NCBI RefSeq assembly: GCF_900129355.1 | Contig: NZ_FQVL01000006.1 | Span: forward strand, 62,001 to 126,000 | Source: Seinonella peptonophila | GTDB lineage: Bacteria > Bacillota > Bacilli > Thermoactinomycetales > Thermoactinomycetaceae | DNA: 64,000 bases | Direction of reading: 5' to 3' | In this document: positions 18,176 through 27,460 of the stretch, one piece after another | How the letters are laid out: every line of letters begins with the position of its first letter | How positions within the stretch are numbered: position 1 is the stretch's first letter | Position numbers and translations under genes: made by a program | Notes under the pieces: generated by a model | Told to the model about the DNA's origin: nothing | Databases searched by the model: none | The model's input: only the letters and a program-made list of their open reading frames with translations

Positions 18176-18844
18176 ATGATCACTTATACGACTATTATGG
18201 GATTAGCAGCAGGAGTTGCTCTTATTTTACTACCTATGCTTGCATATCAACTGTACAAAAATCGCATCCAAACATTTGATGTATGGGCGCTCACCTTTGG
18301 TGGATTAGGTATGATCCTCACAATCAGTGGTGGACATATGTCTCTTTTTTGGCCTCTTCAGAGCCCCGAAAAATTCAAAAACTTCATGTTTGGTGAAATG
18401 ACCTGTGCATTCGGGGTATTACTCATCCTGGCTGCTGTTTATCTGTGGAAGAGGGGAAATTCGGTGTTGGCAAAAGGAGACCAAGCGTTGGATCATCTAT
18501 TTACAGTGGCTCAACCTGTATCAGTGTTTGTGTTTGCCCTTGGATTGGCACTAACCGCGATCACCATTGGAGCCATCCAGTTTGAAGTATTTGCCACTGC
18601 TCCATCTCAAGAGCCAATTTTAGGCACTTGGCCAAAATCGCTCGTTAATCTTAGTCTTTGTGCTTTGTACGCTTTACCAGCGATTGGTTGCCTAGTCACT
18701 TTACCAGCAGTTTGGGTTAGATCACAAAAATTAATGATGGTAGCATGTAGTACTTGGTTTGTTACAGGAATTGGCTGGCTTCTTGTAGCTGTGGTAGTCT
18801 ACTATACTCATATTGCTATGGACTTTAACTTCCGAGTAAAGTAG
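18176..18844 (+). CDS. DUF981-family membrane protein
   Basis: A 222-residue membrane protein with about seven hydrophobic segments, matching the DUF981 family. Seen are VWALTFGGLGMILTISGGH with the paired Gly, and a C-terminal TGIGWLLVAVVVYYTHI. The ORF opens at 18158, but GGAGGTGT precedes the ATG at 18176 and the first segment then starts directly (MITYTTIMGLAAG). The function is unknown; the family is scattered among Firmicutes. It stands alone with a candidate cre site upstream and a terminator shared with the convergent SDR gene. Confidence 0.8.
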   Translation: MITYTTIMGLAAGVALILLPMLAYQLYKNRIQTFDVWALTFGGLGMILTISGGHMSLFWPLQSPEKFKNFMFGEMTCAFGVLLILAAVYLWKRGNSVLAKGDQALDHLFTVAQPVSVFVFALGLALTAITIGAIQFEVFATAPSQEPILGTWPKSLVNLSLCALYALPAIGCLVTLPAVWVRSQKLMMVACSTWFVTGIGWLLVAVVVYYTHIAMDFNFRVK

Positions 18845-18904
18845 TTTATTCATACATAGAGACAGAATCAATCCTTGTTTTCTAATCTTCTATACCCGCC
18901 AAAT

Positions 18905-18943
18905 ACAAAAGAGGTTGTCCAGCTTCTGAACAACCTCTTAAAA
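18905..18943. terminator. Bidirectional terminator between DUF981 gene and the catabolic operon
   Basis: A perfect 10-bp stem (18909-18918 with 18930-18939) is flanked by AAAA on the left, giving a U run for the minus strand, and by TTAAAATC on the right. It ends the long minus-strand operon. Confidence 0.75.
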
Positions 18944-18950
18944 TCAAATA

Positions 18951-19676
18951 TTAATAGAGAACTTCTCCACCTGTCGCAGCAAATATCGTTGGTTTTGCAC
19001 CACGTTCTGTCAAAAATACAACAGAAGAAGCGGTCTGTTCAATCTCTGCGAATTTGCCGACAGGAATTTTCGAGAGTCGTTTTTTCAAAAATTCTTCTAC
19101 ATGCACACCTTCAGCAGCGGCAAATCGCTCTTGAGCCGCATATAGCAGAGGGGTTTTTGTACAGCCTGGACAAGCGGCTCTGATAACCACTCCTTCCCTT
19201 GCCATCGACTGTGCCATGGATTTCACCCAGCCAACTACTGCAAACTTTGCAGCACAATAAGCGACATTATTTGGCTCTGCAACTAATCCTGCTTGGGAAG
19301 CGAGAACCACAAAAACACCTTTCGATTTCTTCAATGCAGGCAGTGTGAGTTCAAATAATAGGGGAATTGTGACAGCATTAATCGAGAGAACGCGATTTAA
19401 AAAATCAGCATCTACTTCTTTTAGTGAACCAGAACCATCAATTCCATGCGCAGCAATCACGCAATCAAGCGAATCAGATCCAATCGTTTGGGCTATTCGT
19501 TTTCGATCTTCTTCCTTCATCAGATCACCCGGCACCGTTGTGATCTCAGTTGCAAATGTTTCTTCAAGCTGACTCGTTCGGACATCTTGGGCAATGACAT
19601 CATATCCACGTTTCAAAAGTAAATGTACAATCCCCATTCCAATCGCGCCACCAGCTCCTGTAACGAGTGCTCTCAT
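18951..19676 (-). CDS. SDR-family oxidoreductase, last gene of the acid-sugar operon
   Basis: A classical short-chain dehydrogenase of about 241 residues. The dinucleotide motif is TGAGGAIGMG, a downstream DCVIAAHG replaces the usual NNAG, and the catalytic YCAAK is present. The C-terminus lacks the usual G-rich IDGG end and finishes TGGEVLY. AAGGAGG lies seven bases before the ATG at 19676, which overlaps the stop of the preceding gene by one base (TGATG), so translation is coupled. It probably oxidises or reduces a sugar acid or an intermediate made by the operon's kinase and aldolase. The substrate is inferred only from context. Confidence 0.87.
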   Translation of the reverse strand: MRALVTGAGGAIGMGIVHLLLKRGYDVIAQDVRTSQLEETFATEITTVPGDLMKEEDRKRIAQTIGSDSLDCVIAAHGIDGSGSLKEVDADFLNRVLSINAVTIPLLFELTLPALKKSKGVFVVLASQAGLVAEPNNVAYCAAKFAVVGWVKSMAQSMAREGVVIRAACPGCTKTPLLYAAQERFAAAEGVHVEEFLKKRLSKIPVGKFAEIEQTASSVVFLTERGAKPTIFAATGGEVLY

Positions 19677-20146
19677 CAAAAATCCTCCTTTAGATCGATG
19701 GAAGATCCAGCTACAAAAGCAGCCTGTTCACTCTGTAAGTATTCGAGTGTCTCGATAAGTTCTTTATGGCCATCTTCCGCTACACGAATCAGATTTAAAC
19801 GAATATCTACTGCTCCATATTCCATAGTGATCGCTTGGACAATTCCTCTCGCTGCTTCCCAACATCCTTCCATAGCTGCTTGTTCCCATACATCCTTAGG
19901 TTTATCAGCCCAAACGATGGTGGTAAGAACACCCTGATATTGATCCTTGTTCATAAAAACTTCTTTTAAATAAGCAATGATTCTAGTTGATCCATCTAGA
20001 ACATAAGTTTCAAAAGGCTTCGAGATACCACTTTCCAATCTCCACAATATGGTATGACTCTTGACTAAAAGGGGATTGTTTTTTAGTTTTTGTATAAATT
20101 CCATATTATTATCAAATAGATCAATCAACCTGTCATCCTGCACCAT
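19676..20146 (-). CDS. Degenerate SDR-like protein lacking catalytic motifs
   Basis: A 156-residue protein. Its second half aligns by eye with the end of SDR enzymes: WEAARGIVQAITMEYGA is where AAKxGVxxLTxxLAxEYA is expected, then DIRLNLI for GIRVNxI, and a final AAFVAGSSIDL for the AxxVxGxxLxVDGG end. There is no GxxxGxG motif and no YxxxK, so it cannot be a normal dehydrogenase. It may be a structural partner of the coupled SDR downstream. ATG at 20146 is favoured by the GGGTGAG site over a GTG at 20152. Confidence 0.55.
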   Translation of the reverse strand: MVQDDRLIDLFDNNMEFIQKLKNNPLLVKSHTILWRLESGISKPFETYVLDGSTRIIAYLKEVFMNKDQYQGVLTTIVWADKPKDVWEQAAMEGCWEAARGIVQAITMEYGAVDIRLNLIRVAEDGHKELIETLEYLQSEQAAFVAGSSIDLKEDF

Positions 20147-20180
20147 AATCACTCACCCTTCCGAGTCATGATGTAACCAT

Positions 20181-20990
20181 TTACCAGAGAGTTTGCCCAC
20201 CATCGATGATTAGATTATGACCTGTCATATAATCCGAGACTGAAGAAGCTAGAAAAACGGCTGCCCCTTGCAAATCAGTTACTTCACCAAGCCGATGCAT
20301 GGGAATGTCATGAATCCATTGAGCTGTAAGAGGTTTTAATTCTTCTGTCTCTAGCAGGTCTGTATGGATGATACCAGGAGAAAGACAATTTACGCGCACT
20401 CCACGATCCGCCCACTCGGCAGCTAAACTTTTGGTGAGCTGGACAACTCCTGCTTTGGATGTATTGTATGCTGCCTGTTTTTGAGGATGTGGAACGATGA
20501 TACTGGACATTGAAGCGGTATTGATGATTTTTCCATAACCTGCTTGCAGCATCACTCTTCCTTCTGCCTGACAACATAAAAACATTCCGCGAAGATTTAC
20601 TGAAAAAGTGGCATCCCAATCTTTCAGTTTTGTTTCCTCTGCCGCAGCATTCTTATTAATCCCCGCGTTATTAAATGCAATGTCCAATTTTCCCCAATGG
20701 TCGATAATTTTTACGATCATCTCTTTTATTTGCACTTCATCACGCACATCGACCGTTAACGGGATCGCTTCAATCTTTTTCTCATGCAATTCCGAGACTA
20801 CGTGCTCCGCTCTTTCTTTAGACATATCAATAATCGCTACTTTGGATCCTGCTTCTCCTAAAGCATGGGCAAATGCACGACCAATCCCCTGACCTCCACC
20901 AGTCACCAAGGAAACTCTACCAGCAAGCGAATATCTTGAGAAAATCCCCTTTCCATCCACTCCTGAAAAAACTTCATCAAATTCTGGCAT
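20181..20990 (-). CDS. SDR-family dehydrogenase of the polyol/sugar-acid type
   Basis: A complete 269-residue classical SDR. Seen in order are the cofactor motif TGGGQGIGRA, a beta-2 Asp (IIDMS) suggesting NAD rather than NADP, NNAGINKNAA, the Ser of INTASMSS, the catalytic YNTSK, and the end GGQTLW. It resembles enzymes oxidising polyols and sugar acids such as sorbitol- or gluconate-type dehydrogenases. The N-terminal 20 residues before the core are an extension. It is 38 bases from the DUF1537 kinase and belongs to the same transcript. Confidence 0.9.
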   Translation of the reverse strand: MPEFDEVFSGVDGKGIFSRYSLAGRVSLVTGGGQGIGRAFAHALGEAGSKVAIIDMSKERAEHVVSELHEKKIEAIPLTVDVRDEVQIKEMIVKIIDHWGKLDIAFNNAGINKNAAAEETKLKDWDATFSVNLRGMFLCCQAEGRVMLQAGYGKIINTASMSSIIVPHPQKQAAYNTSKAGVVQLTKSLAAEWADRGVRVNCLSPGIIHTDLLETEELKPLTAQWIHDIPMHRLGEVTDLQGAAVFLASSVSDYMTGHNLIIDGGQTLW

Positions 20991-21028
20991 TCGATCATAA
21001 CCCCCTTCAATTCGATAAAATAACCATG

Positions 21029-22351
21029 CTAAAATGTATCCGTTGGTGCTTTTACACTATGATTTCCTATAAAATAAACGGCACGAGTTAATGTAAAGGC
21101 ATCTCCAATGTTACCCGGAACCACCACATATGGGATCTGCCTCCCTTTCCGTGATAACTCCCATAATGAAACACCTGCTTCAATTTGTCCTAACACATAA
21201 GCGCTTTCCACACCTAAACTTTTTCTAGCCATTTCGGCTGAAGTGATTCCACCTTTTACCACCAATCCATCAAATTCATCAGTTAGTTCTCGTACAATAG
21301 AAATCATCGTGTCCATAATTTTCTCTGCGGAGGAAAGGTCATGATATTTTGGCAGGCGTTTTCGCTCAGTTGCGAGTGCAATCACTTTCGTTTGTTGGAA
21401 TCGATCCTGACACATCGTTACATAACGATCAATGATTTCTCTTGATCCCCGAATGGCATCCTCTGTACTAACAATAATGGTAGAATGAATCTCTTTCTCT
21501 AAATTAGCTAATTGTACACTGCTCAATTCTGTGTGAGAGCCACATACGACAAGTACTTTTTGAAATGCTTGATCTGGGGATGGTGAGAGCTTCTTCGCTT
21601 TTAATCCACAGCGAATGGAAGCAAAAGTGGCAGCCGATCGGATATTCACTTGCAACCCTTGTTCCTCTGCTAATAACGTTCCGGCTACAATCGCCTGGAT
21701 ATCCTCGACTGTCTCTGCATCTGGAATAACCACGCTTCCTGTCGGTGATTCCAACAAGGTTTTCATTACGGCTTGAGGTCCAGCCTTTCTTAACTCATCG
21801 AGTAAGATCAATACTCCTTCTCTGTTACCAACTTCATCTACCCACTCTTTCAATTCGCGACTGCGAAAATGAAATACAGGATCTCTGGCAAACTCAGTGC
21901 TGTTGACAGGAATCCGTTTCCCAGCCTGCTCAATATAATGGATGCCACCCACAGTCACACGCCCTCCTTCAGGAAAGGCAGGGACAAATAATGTGATCGC
22001 TTCTTGTTTATTCATGGCATCCAATTCAGGAAATACATGTCCCCGCAGTGTAGAATCGCCCCTTTGAATAAAGGCAATTTTTTTTCCATATTTGGCTGCT
22101 ATCTCTTCACTTTGATTCACTATTTTCTTAATGAGAGAGACTGCTTGCTCTTCAGGAATCGCTCTGGTATTCGTTAAAACGTACACTGCTTTTTTATCTG
22201 AAGCAAAGAAAGCTGAAAGATTTTTAGTAGAAGGATCTAAAATGATTTCTACATCTGAGGCGGTTTGGCTTCCTGTTGGATCATCATCCAGTATGAGAAC
22301 AACACGTTGGTCTCTTTCTATCAACTGATCAAGTTCAGATTGAACATTCAT
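21029..22351 (-). CDS. Four-carbon acid sugar kinase family protein (DUF1537)
   Basis: A 440-residue kinase of the DUF1537 family. Experimentally studied members phosphorylate four-carbon acid sugars such as threonate and erythronate or their 3-keto forms, using ATP. The N-terminal domain has LILDDDPTGSQTA, VYVLTNTRA and RGDSTLRGHVFPE, all of which are the family's substrate-side signatures. The C-terminal nucleotide domain has VVKGGITSAEMA and PYVVVPGNIGD. Length is normal. It sits 35 bases after the aldolase gene and ahead of the SDRs, an arrangement common to acid-sugar catabolic operons. Confidence 0.9.
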   Translation of the reverse strand: MNVQSELDQLIERDQRVVLILDDDPTGSQTASDVEIILDPSTKNLSAFFASDKKAVYVLTNTRAIPEEQAVSLIKKIVNQSEEIAAKYGKKIAFIQRGDSTLRGHVFPELDAMNKQEAITLFVPAFPEGGRVTVGGIHYIEQAGKRIPVNSTEFARDPVFHFRSRELKEWVDEVGNREGVLILLDELRKAGPQAVMKTLLESPTGSVVIPDAETVEDIQAIVAGTLLAEEQGLQVNIRSAATFASIRCGLKAKKLSPSPDQAFQKVLVVCGSHTELSSVQLANLEKEIHSTIIVSTEDAIRGSREIIDRYVTMCQDRFQQTKVIALATERKRLPKYHDLSSAEKIMDTMISIVRELTDEFDGLVVKGGITSAEMARKSLGVESAYVLGQIEAGVSLWELSRKGRQIPYVVVPGNIGDAFTLTRAVYFIGNHSVKAPTDTF

Positions 22352-22386
22352 CGATATCCCTCATTAAACAGATATTGTGAGACAAT

Positions 22387-23151
22387 CTAAGATTTTAATA
22401 CATCGACTAGTTGTAGTAGTTTCTGCGCAAACAAATAAGTAGATGGAAATAAAATCATTTTTGCGCCCTTTTCTTTCCAAAATCTAGCTTCTTGTTCATT
22501 TTGTGCAATTGCACCTAATAACAAATGATCAGATTGCTTAATTGTCGCAATAATTTTCTCTACTGCGCTTAACACAACAGGGTGATCAGATTGACCAGGA
22601 TAACCTAAAGATAGAGATAAATCATTGATCCCAATAAAAAGCATATGAACATGGTTCACATTTGAAATCTCGTTGAGAACAGATATAGCTTCACCATCTT
22701 CAATTTGCAGAATGACTGTGATGTTTTGTTCGGCACCTTTTATGTGTTCCTGAATATCGACTAAGGTATGTCCGCCAGCTCGTGTACTTGTCGCAAGACC
22801 TCTCTTTCCAACAGGAGGATAGTAAACCGATTGAACAGCTTTGACTGCATCTTCTTTCGAAACCACATGAGGAACAATGATCCCTGATGCACCTGCGTCT
22901 AAAGCGCGCAATGTTTCAATCGAAGAATGCGATCCGATGCGTACAAATGCTGGAATTCCAAAGCTCTCTGCGGCCCGAATGTGATGTTCTAATTCATTTG
23001 TTTCTCCAGCCCCATGTTCACAGTCAATGACAGTTAAATCAAATCCTGCTTTTGCACACATTTCGATGATTGCCTGAGAAGGCATTTTAACAAGCAATCC
23101 ATATAATGTTTCCCCTAAGCCAAGCCGTGCTCGAACATTACCAGTCATCAT
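22387..23151 (-). CDS. HpcH/HpaI-family class II aldolase
   Basis: A metal-dependent pyruvate-type aldolase of 254 residues. Signatures present are DLTVIDCEHG (metal-binding and substrate Glu region), LDAGASGIIVPHV, YPPVGKRGLA and LQIEDGEAIS, with IGINDLSLSLG near the end. Members cleave 2-keto-3-deoxy sugar acids or 4-hydroxy-2-ketoheptanedioate to pyruvate and an aldehyde. Here it probably acts on the product of the kinase/SDR steps. A GGGGTGATGA site precedes two ATGs. The gap to the M24 hydrolase gene is 24 bases. Confidence 0.88.
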   Translation of the reverse strand: MMTGNVRARLGLGETLYGLLVKMPSQAIIEMCAKAGFDLTVIDCEHGAGETNELEHHIRAAESFGIPAFVRIGSHSSIETLRALDAGASGIIVPHVVSKEDAVKAVQSVYYPPVGKRGLATSTRAGGHTLVDIQEHIKGAEQNITVILQIEDGEAISVLNEISNVNHVHMLFIGINDLSLSLGYPGQSDHPVVLSAVEKIIATIKQSDHLLLGAIAQNEQEARFWKEKGAKMILFPSTYLFAQKLLQLVDVLKS

Positions 23152-23175
23152 TTCATCACCCCGTTGTATAACAAA

Positions 23176-24327
23176 CTACTCAACTTGATTCCAACCTCGA
23201 CCAAAGTCTGCATATGCTTCCCATCCTTTATCTGTAACAACAATGGTATCTTCCAATTTGACAAAACCAATCTCAGAATGAATATGAGTTTCAAGGGACA
23301 ACACCATTCCCGCTTCAAGCGGTCTGTCTCGATGCGTTCCAGGGTAAGGAATCGGTCCACTGCTAGTTAATCGAGGCGCTTCGTGTGGAATTAACCCCAT
23401 GCCATGGGCAACAAATTGCATCTGATTAAAGCTTGGACATTTTCTCATTGCATCTTCAGCAGCTTGATAGATCTCTGATCCGATTTTCCCCGCACTGATT
23501 GGTGTCCTGGCTGCCTGTTGTACAGTCTCTACTTCATCCAACAACTCTTTCATTTGTGCACTTGGCTCACCATATACACCCATGCGCGCCATATCTCCCA
23601 GGTATCCATTTTTATAACCAGCAGAATCTAATGAAATCATTTCTCCTTTTCTCCAGTACCGACCAGACGGCGCTCTCTCTAAACGATTTCCAGTTGTAAT
23701 TAAGCAATAGTCAAACTTTAACCCTTGATTGGTTTGGTATCTTCGAACATGTTCAACTAGATCGAACTCTGTCATCTCTTTTCGACCTTGTTGGAATGTG
23801 TGTAGAAACGACTGAACAATGACTTCCGATGCCGCTTGTATATAAGCAAGCTCTTGTTCACTTTTAACTGCTCGTAATTCTTCTAATAGTAAAGTAGCAT
23901 CCAACCATTTGACAGAAGGTAGTTCACGGTTCATGATCTGCCAAGCATCTGCGGGTAAAAATGCTGATTCAATCGCTATTGTCGCTCGATCCAAGCCAAA
24001 TCTACGAATATAATTGACCACTTCGTGAACAGTATCTTGACTCGACCATGATACATGAGATACATTTGTCATCCATACAGGGGTAACGTATTGCTGCCAA
24101 AACTCATTTGACGCACCAATATAAAAGGCTTGTTCCAATTGATCTTTCCGATATCCGACAACGGGTAGATAATTTCCTAACCCAATGGCATCCCCATTTG
24201 CAAAAAAGAAAAATTCATATCCTCCTAGCAAATACCGAACATTGTGTCTTGAAGTTGCTAAAATGAGATCAATGTTCTGTTGGTCCATTAATCGATCAAG
24301 CTTCTGTTGATCAAATGGAATATTCAT
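23176..24327 (-). CDS. M24-family metallohydrolase (Xaa-Pro dipeptidase/creatinase fold)
   Basis: A 383-residue pita-bread-fold hydrolase. An N-terminal creatinase-type domain (residues 1-150) is followed by the catalytic domain, with all five metal ligands: D234 and D245 (SLDSAGYKNGYLGDM), H308 (AHGMGLIPHE), E346 and E359. Family members cleave Xaa-Pro dipeptides, creatine or other amides. Presence in an acid-sugar operon is unusual and hints that the imported compound carries an amide. GGTGGGAGGAGAAT precedes the ATG. An intercistronic hairpin separates it from the binding-protein gene. Confidence 0.87.
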   Translation of the reverse strand: MNIPFDQQKLDRLMDQQNIDLILATSRHNVRYLLGGYEFFFFANGDAIGLGNYLPVVGYRKDQLEQAFYIGASNEFWQQYVTPVWMTNVSHVSWSSQDTVHEVVNYIRRFGLDRATIAIESAFLPADAWQIMNRELPSVKWLDATLLLEELRAVKSEQELAYIQAASEVIVQSFLHTFQQGRKEMTEFDLVEHVRRYQTNQGLKFDYCLITTGNRLERAPSGRYWRKGEMISLDSAGYKNGYLGDMARMGVYGEPSAQMKELLDEVETVQQAARTPISAGKIGSEIYQAAEDAMRKCPSFNQMQFVAHGMGLIPHEAPRLTSSGPIPYPGTHRDRPLEAGMVLSLETHIHSEIGFVKLEDTIVVTDKGWEAYADFGRGWNQVE

Positions 24328-24356
24328 TCATTCTCCTCCCACCATGAAAATAAGTC

Positions 24357-24396
24357 GACAGCAATTACAATTCAAAACAGCTTTATAATTGCTGTC
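24357..24396 (-). terminator. Intercistronic stem-loop after the solute-binding protein gene
   Basis: Perfect 11-bp arms (24357-24367 with 24386-24396) flank an 18-base loop, 30 bases after the binding-protein stop. There is no strong U run on the minus strand. In ABC operons such hairpins often protect the binding-protein mRNA and reduce read-through. Confidence 0.6.
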
Positions 24397-24426
24397 TGTT
24401 GTAGTAGTTGAATACAATCATTAACG

Positions 24427-25446
24427 TTAGAAATTAAACTGATCGATATTATCTTTATTAAAGACAGTCGGAGGTCCTAACAAGAGAATGCTATCATCAA
24501 CAAATTTTAGTTTCCCTAGTTTTCCAGCTTGGAAGTATCCCGATTTAGAATCTAACTTTCCATCTAATTGCGCTTTTACTAATTGAATCGTGGCATACCC
24601 TAAATTTTTTGGGTCCCAAAGACAAACTTCTTTAATGGTTCCGCTTTTGATATACTTCCTCACTAGATTTGGAACACCTAAGCCTGTAACAACGACTTTT
24701 CCTTTTAGACCGAGTTGCTCAACTGCCTCTGCCACTCCAGGAGTTGCAATACCTGTCACACAAAATACGCCTGCTGTATCTGGATGACTACGTAAATAGT
24801 TCAATGCGACGTTTCTGCTTTGTGCTAAATCTTCATTGCCAGGTAAAATAGCAGCAATTTTCATATCTGGGTATTTTTCTTTCATATATTTTTTCATTTC
24901 TTCAATCCATGCATTTTGATTTGGCGCTGTTAATACAGCGGTCACGACTAGAAAATTCCCTTTTCCTCCCGTTTGTTTGGCCATCATATCGACCATGGTT
25001 TTTCCCATATCTTCGAAAGTGACAGGCATAAGGAAGACATCACGACCATCTTTCTTTACATCGGCATCAAAAGTGGAGGTTTTAATTCCCTTTTTCTTAG
25101 CATCTTGCAGAGCAGGAATCAAAGCATCTTGATCATTTGCTGAGACAGTAATCGCATCATATTGTTTTTGGGTCCATCGATTGATAATATCTGCTTGTTG
25201 TGATACGTCCGCGTTTACAGGGCCATTAAAATCAAGATTTACACCAAGCTCTTTGGCTGCTGTTTGCGCACCTTCATTGACTGCTTTAAAATATGGATCA
25301 CTTGTGAATTTGGGTAACATGCCAATTTGATATGGACCTTTTTGTTCTTTTTTGGTTGTATCTGAAGTCATACTACAAGCAGCTGTTGTCCAAACAAAAC
25401 AAGCAACAATGAAAAGGAATCCGATTCTTTTAAACCAATTGTTCAT
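24427..25446 (-). CDS. Sugar ABC transporter substrate-binding lipoprotein
   Basis: A 339-residue extracellular binding lipoprotein of the Peripla_BP_4 (ribose/AI-2/rhamnose) class. A short signal peptide ends in the lipobox TAAC, so it is anchored to the membrane outer face by a diacylglyceryl Cys. The mature part starts with YQIGMLPKFTSDPYFKAVNE, and later carries WTQKQYDAITVSANDQDAL and VFCVTGIATPGVAEA, all typical. It delivers a sugar-like ligand to the two permeases encoded just upstream. The exact ligand is not inferable. The next gene upstream is 31 bases away. Confidence 0.92.
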   Translation of the reverse strand: MNNWFKRIGFLFIVACFVWTTAACSMTSDTTKKEQKGPYQIGMLPKFTSDPYFKAVNEGAQTAAKELGVNLDFNGPVNADVSQQADIINRWTQKQYDAITVSANDQDALIPALQDAKKKGIKTSTFDADVKKDGRDVFLMPVTFEDMGKTMVDMMAKQTGGKGNFLVVTAVLTAPNQNAWIEEMKKYMKEKYPDMKIAAILPGNEDLAQSRNVALNYLRSHPDTAGVFCVTGIATPGVAEAVEQLGLKGKVVVTGLGVPNLVRKYIKSGTIKEVCLWDPKNLGYATIQLVKAQLDGKLDSKSGYFQAGKLGKLKFVDDSILLLGPPTVFNKDNIDQFNF

Positions 25447-25477
25447 CGATTATGCCCCCTGTCCTTTTTCTGCAAAG

Positions 25478-26449
25478 TTATTCTTCATCGTTTCGGAAAT
25501 ATTCGTTGATAAAGACACCAATAATTAATACGATTCCGTTCGCAACAAGCCCCCAGTCGTTTCGAACACCTACCAAAATCAAACCAGCTTTTAAAAAAGC
25601 AAGAATGAGCAGCCCAAGAATCGTTCCAAGAACGGAGCCCTTACCTCCTTTAATACTGGCTCCACCTAAAACAACGGCAGCAATCGCGATTAGTTCAAAT
25701 TCGATTCCCGCATTTGCTCTAGCAGTGGAAAATCGAGACGTGTAGATAATGCTTGACAATGAGACTAAAAATCCAGCCAAAGTATATACGATGAGTTTTA
25801 CATTGTTTATGGGAACACCTGAGAATTTTGCGGCCTCTTCATTGATCCCAATCGCAGAAATGTAGGTTCCAAAGCGAGTTTTCGCTAGATAGAGATAGAA
25901 GCCGATTGAAATCAACAGAAAGATATAAATCTGGGTTGGGATACCAAAGAAATATGATTGACCAATGAAGGCAAACCATCCTGGAAACACAGAAACAGCA
26001 TTTGCATTTGAAATTGCATATCCAATGCCACGAAACAGGGCATATGTCCCTAATGTGACAGCAATGGGATGAAGGCGAAAATAGACGATAAACACCCCAT
26101 TAAAGAGACCTGCCAATGTTCCAATCACTACACCGAGTAACATAGATAACGGAAAGGGAAGACCAAATGAATAGGAGAATCCAACGACAACAGAAACCAA
26201 AGCAAGCAATGATCCTACAGAAAGATCAATTCCTCCTGTCATAATAATCATGGTCATAGCTAAAGCAATAATCCCGATTTCGATAAATGAGCGAATCGAA
26301 TCATAAATATTTCCGAGTGATAGGAAATATGGAGAGATAAAGGAAAATATCGTACACTCCAATAGCAACAATAGAAGCAACACGATTTCCCGACTAAATG
26401 TAATGGATGAAAAGGTTGTTTTAGTAAACTGAGATAAACGGGAGATCAT
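25478..26449 (-). CDS. Sugar ABC transporter permease (RbsC/LsrD type)
   Basis: A 323-residue multi-pass permease of the branched-chain/ribose family, with about eight to ten hydrophobic segments. Signature stretches are MTGGIDLSVGSLLALV and AIAAVVLGGASIKGGKGSV, both characteristic of the RbsC class. Its ATG overlaps the stop of the upstream permease by one base, so the two are translated as a pair. The permeases probably heterodimerise, as in LsrC/LsrD-like and rhamnose systems, with the two-domain ATPase. Confidence 0.92.
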   Translation of the reverse strand: MISRLSQFTKTTFSSITFSREIVLLLLLLLECTIFSFISPYFLSLGNIYDSIRSFIEIGIIALAMTMIIMTGGIDLSVGSLLALVSVVVGFSYSFGLPFPLSMLLGVVIGTLAGLFNGVFIVYFRLHPIAVTLGTYALFRGIGYAISNANAVSVFPGWFAFIGQSYFFGIPTQIYIFLLISIGFYLYLAKTRFGTYISAIGINEEAAKFSGVPINNVKLIVYTLAGFLVSLSSIIYTSRFSTARANAGIEFELIAIAAVVLGGASIKGGKGSVLGTILGLLILAFLKAGLILVGVRNDWGLVANGIVLIIGVFINEYFRNDEE

Positions 26450-27444
26450 TATAGATTCGTCACCATCCTTCGGCGTACAAAATCCGTCGTAATGGCCATT
26501 AAAATCACAGCACCTAGTGCCAAATCAATATAAGTTCCTGGCACTTTCAGAATGGTCATCGCATTCGTGATGGTTCCAATGAGTATGGCACCAATTAAAG
26601 GTGCATAGACAGATCCTTTTCCTCCCATGATACTCGTACCTCCTATGACCACAGAGGCAATCACTTGAAGTTCAAATCCAGACGCTGCTGTTGCTTGTAA
26701 TTGACCAATTTGGCTTAGAAACAATACGGCAGCGAGTCCACAACAAACACCTGTTAGCACAAAGGTTCCAATCACGACCCGATGTACAGGTAAACCAATC
26801 ATTTCTGCTGCTTTTTTGTTTCCGCCCACTGCCATCACATCTCGACCCCATGTCGTATGTCGGTTTAAAAAGGCGATAAATAAAAAGGCAGCGATTAATA
26901 TAAATATAGAAACATTTAGACCTAGAAATGTTTTTGTTCCAAGAATCCTTGAATCATCGGGCAGGTTAATAACTAAATCACCAGCAGTTAATAAAACAAT
27001 CCCTCGCAAAATATTCATTGTCCCTAATGTAACGATAAACGATGGGACTCGACCTTTTGTAACAAACAGACCATTGATAGCTCCGATCAATGCACCGATC
27101 AATAAGCTAGCAAGTAAGGGAAGCAATACTCCTCCAAACTTGGTCGCGATATAACCATAGAAGAAAGCACAGATTGCAATGACCGAACCGACAGAAATAT
27201 CGATCTCGCCACTTAAAATCACATGATTCACAGCGAGAGCTACAATCCCTAGCACCGAAATCTGGATAAAAATAGCCTGTATATTTTCAAGAGTTAAAAA
27301 CGTATTAGTAGACAAAGAAAGCGTTACCATCAAAATCAATACAAAGATTAGAGGCGGCACATCTTCTCGAAGTAAAAAACGAATAACAGGTTTCCGATAA
27401 CCAAATGTAGAACTACCAGTGATCGATTTTGAATTCGCTTCCAT
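26449..27444 (-). CDS. Sugar ABC transporter permease (RbsC/LsrC type)
   Basis: A 331-residue partner permease of the same family, with SGEIDISVGSVIAICAF and VIASVVIGGTSIMGGKGSV marking the conserved membrane motifs. A longer frame opens at 27534, but GGGAG followed by the ATG at 27444 gives MEANSKSIT and avoids a long overlap with the ATPase gene. About 35 residues precede the first membrane segment. It forms the second half of the transport channel. Confidence 0.9.
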   Translation of the reverse strand: MEANSKSITGSSTFGYRKPVIRFLLREDVPPLIFVLILMVTLSLSTNTFLTLENIQAIFIQISVLGIVALAVNHVILSGEIDISVGSVIAICAFFYGYIATKFGGVLLPLLASLLIGALIGAINGLFVTKGRVPSFIVTLGTMNILRGIVLLTAGDLVINLPDDSRILGTKTFLGLNVSIFILIAAFLFIAFLNRHTTWGRDVMAVGGNKKAAEMIGLPVHRVVIGTFVLTGVCCGLAAVLFLSQIGQLQATAASGFELQVIASVVIGGTSIMGGKGSVYAPLIGAILIGTITNAMTILKVPGTYIDLALGAVILMAITTDFVRRRMVTNL

Positions 27445-27460
27445 ATCATCACTCCCTTCA

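Noticed and set aside
20308-20619. Minus-strand 103-codon frame inside the SDR gene
   Set aside because: An out-of-frame shadow of the conserved dehydrogenase.
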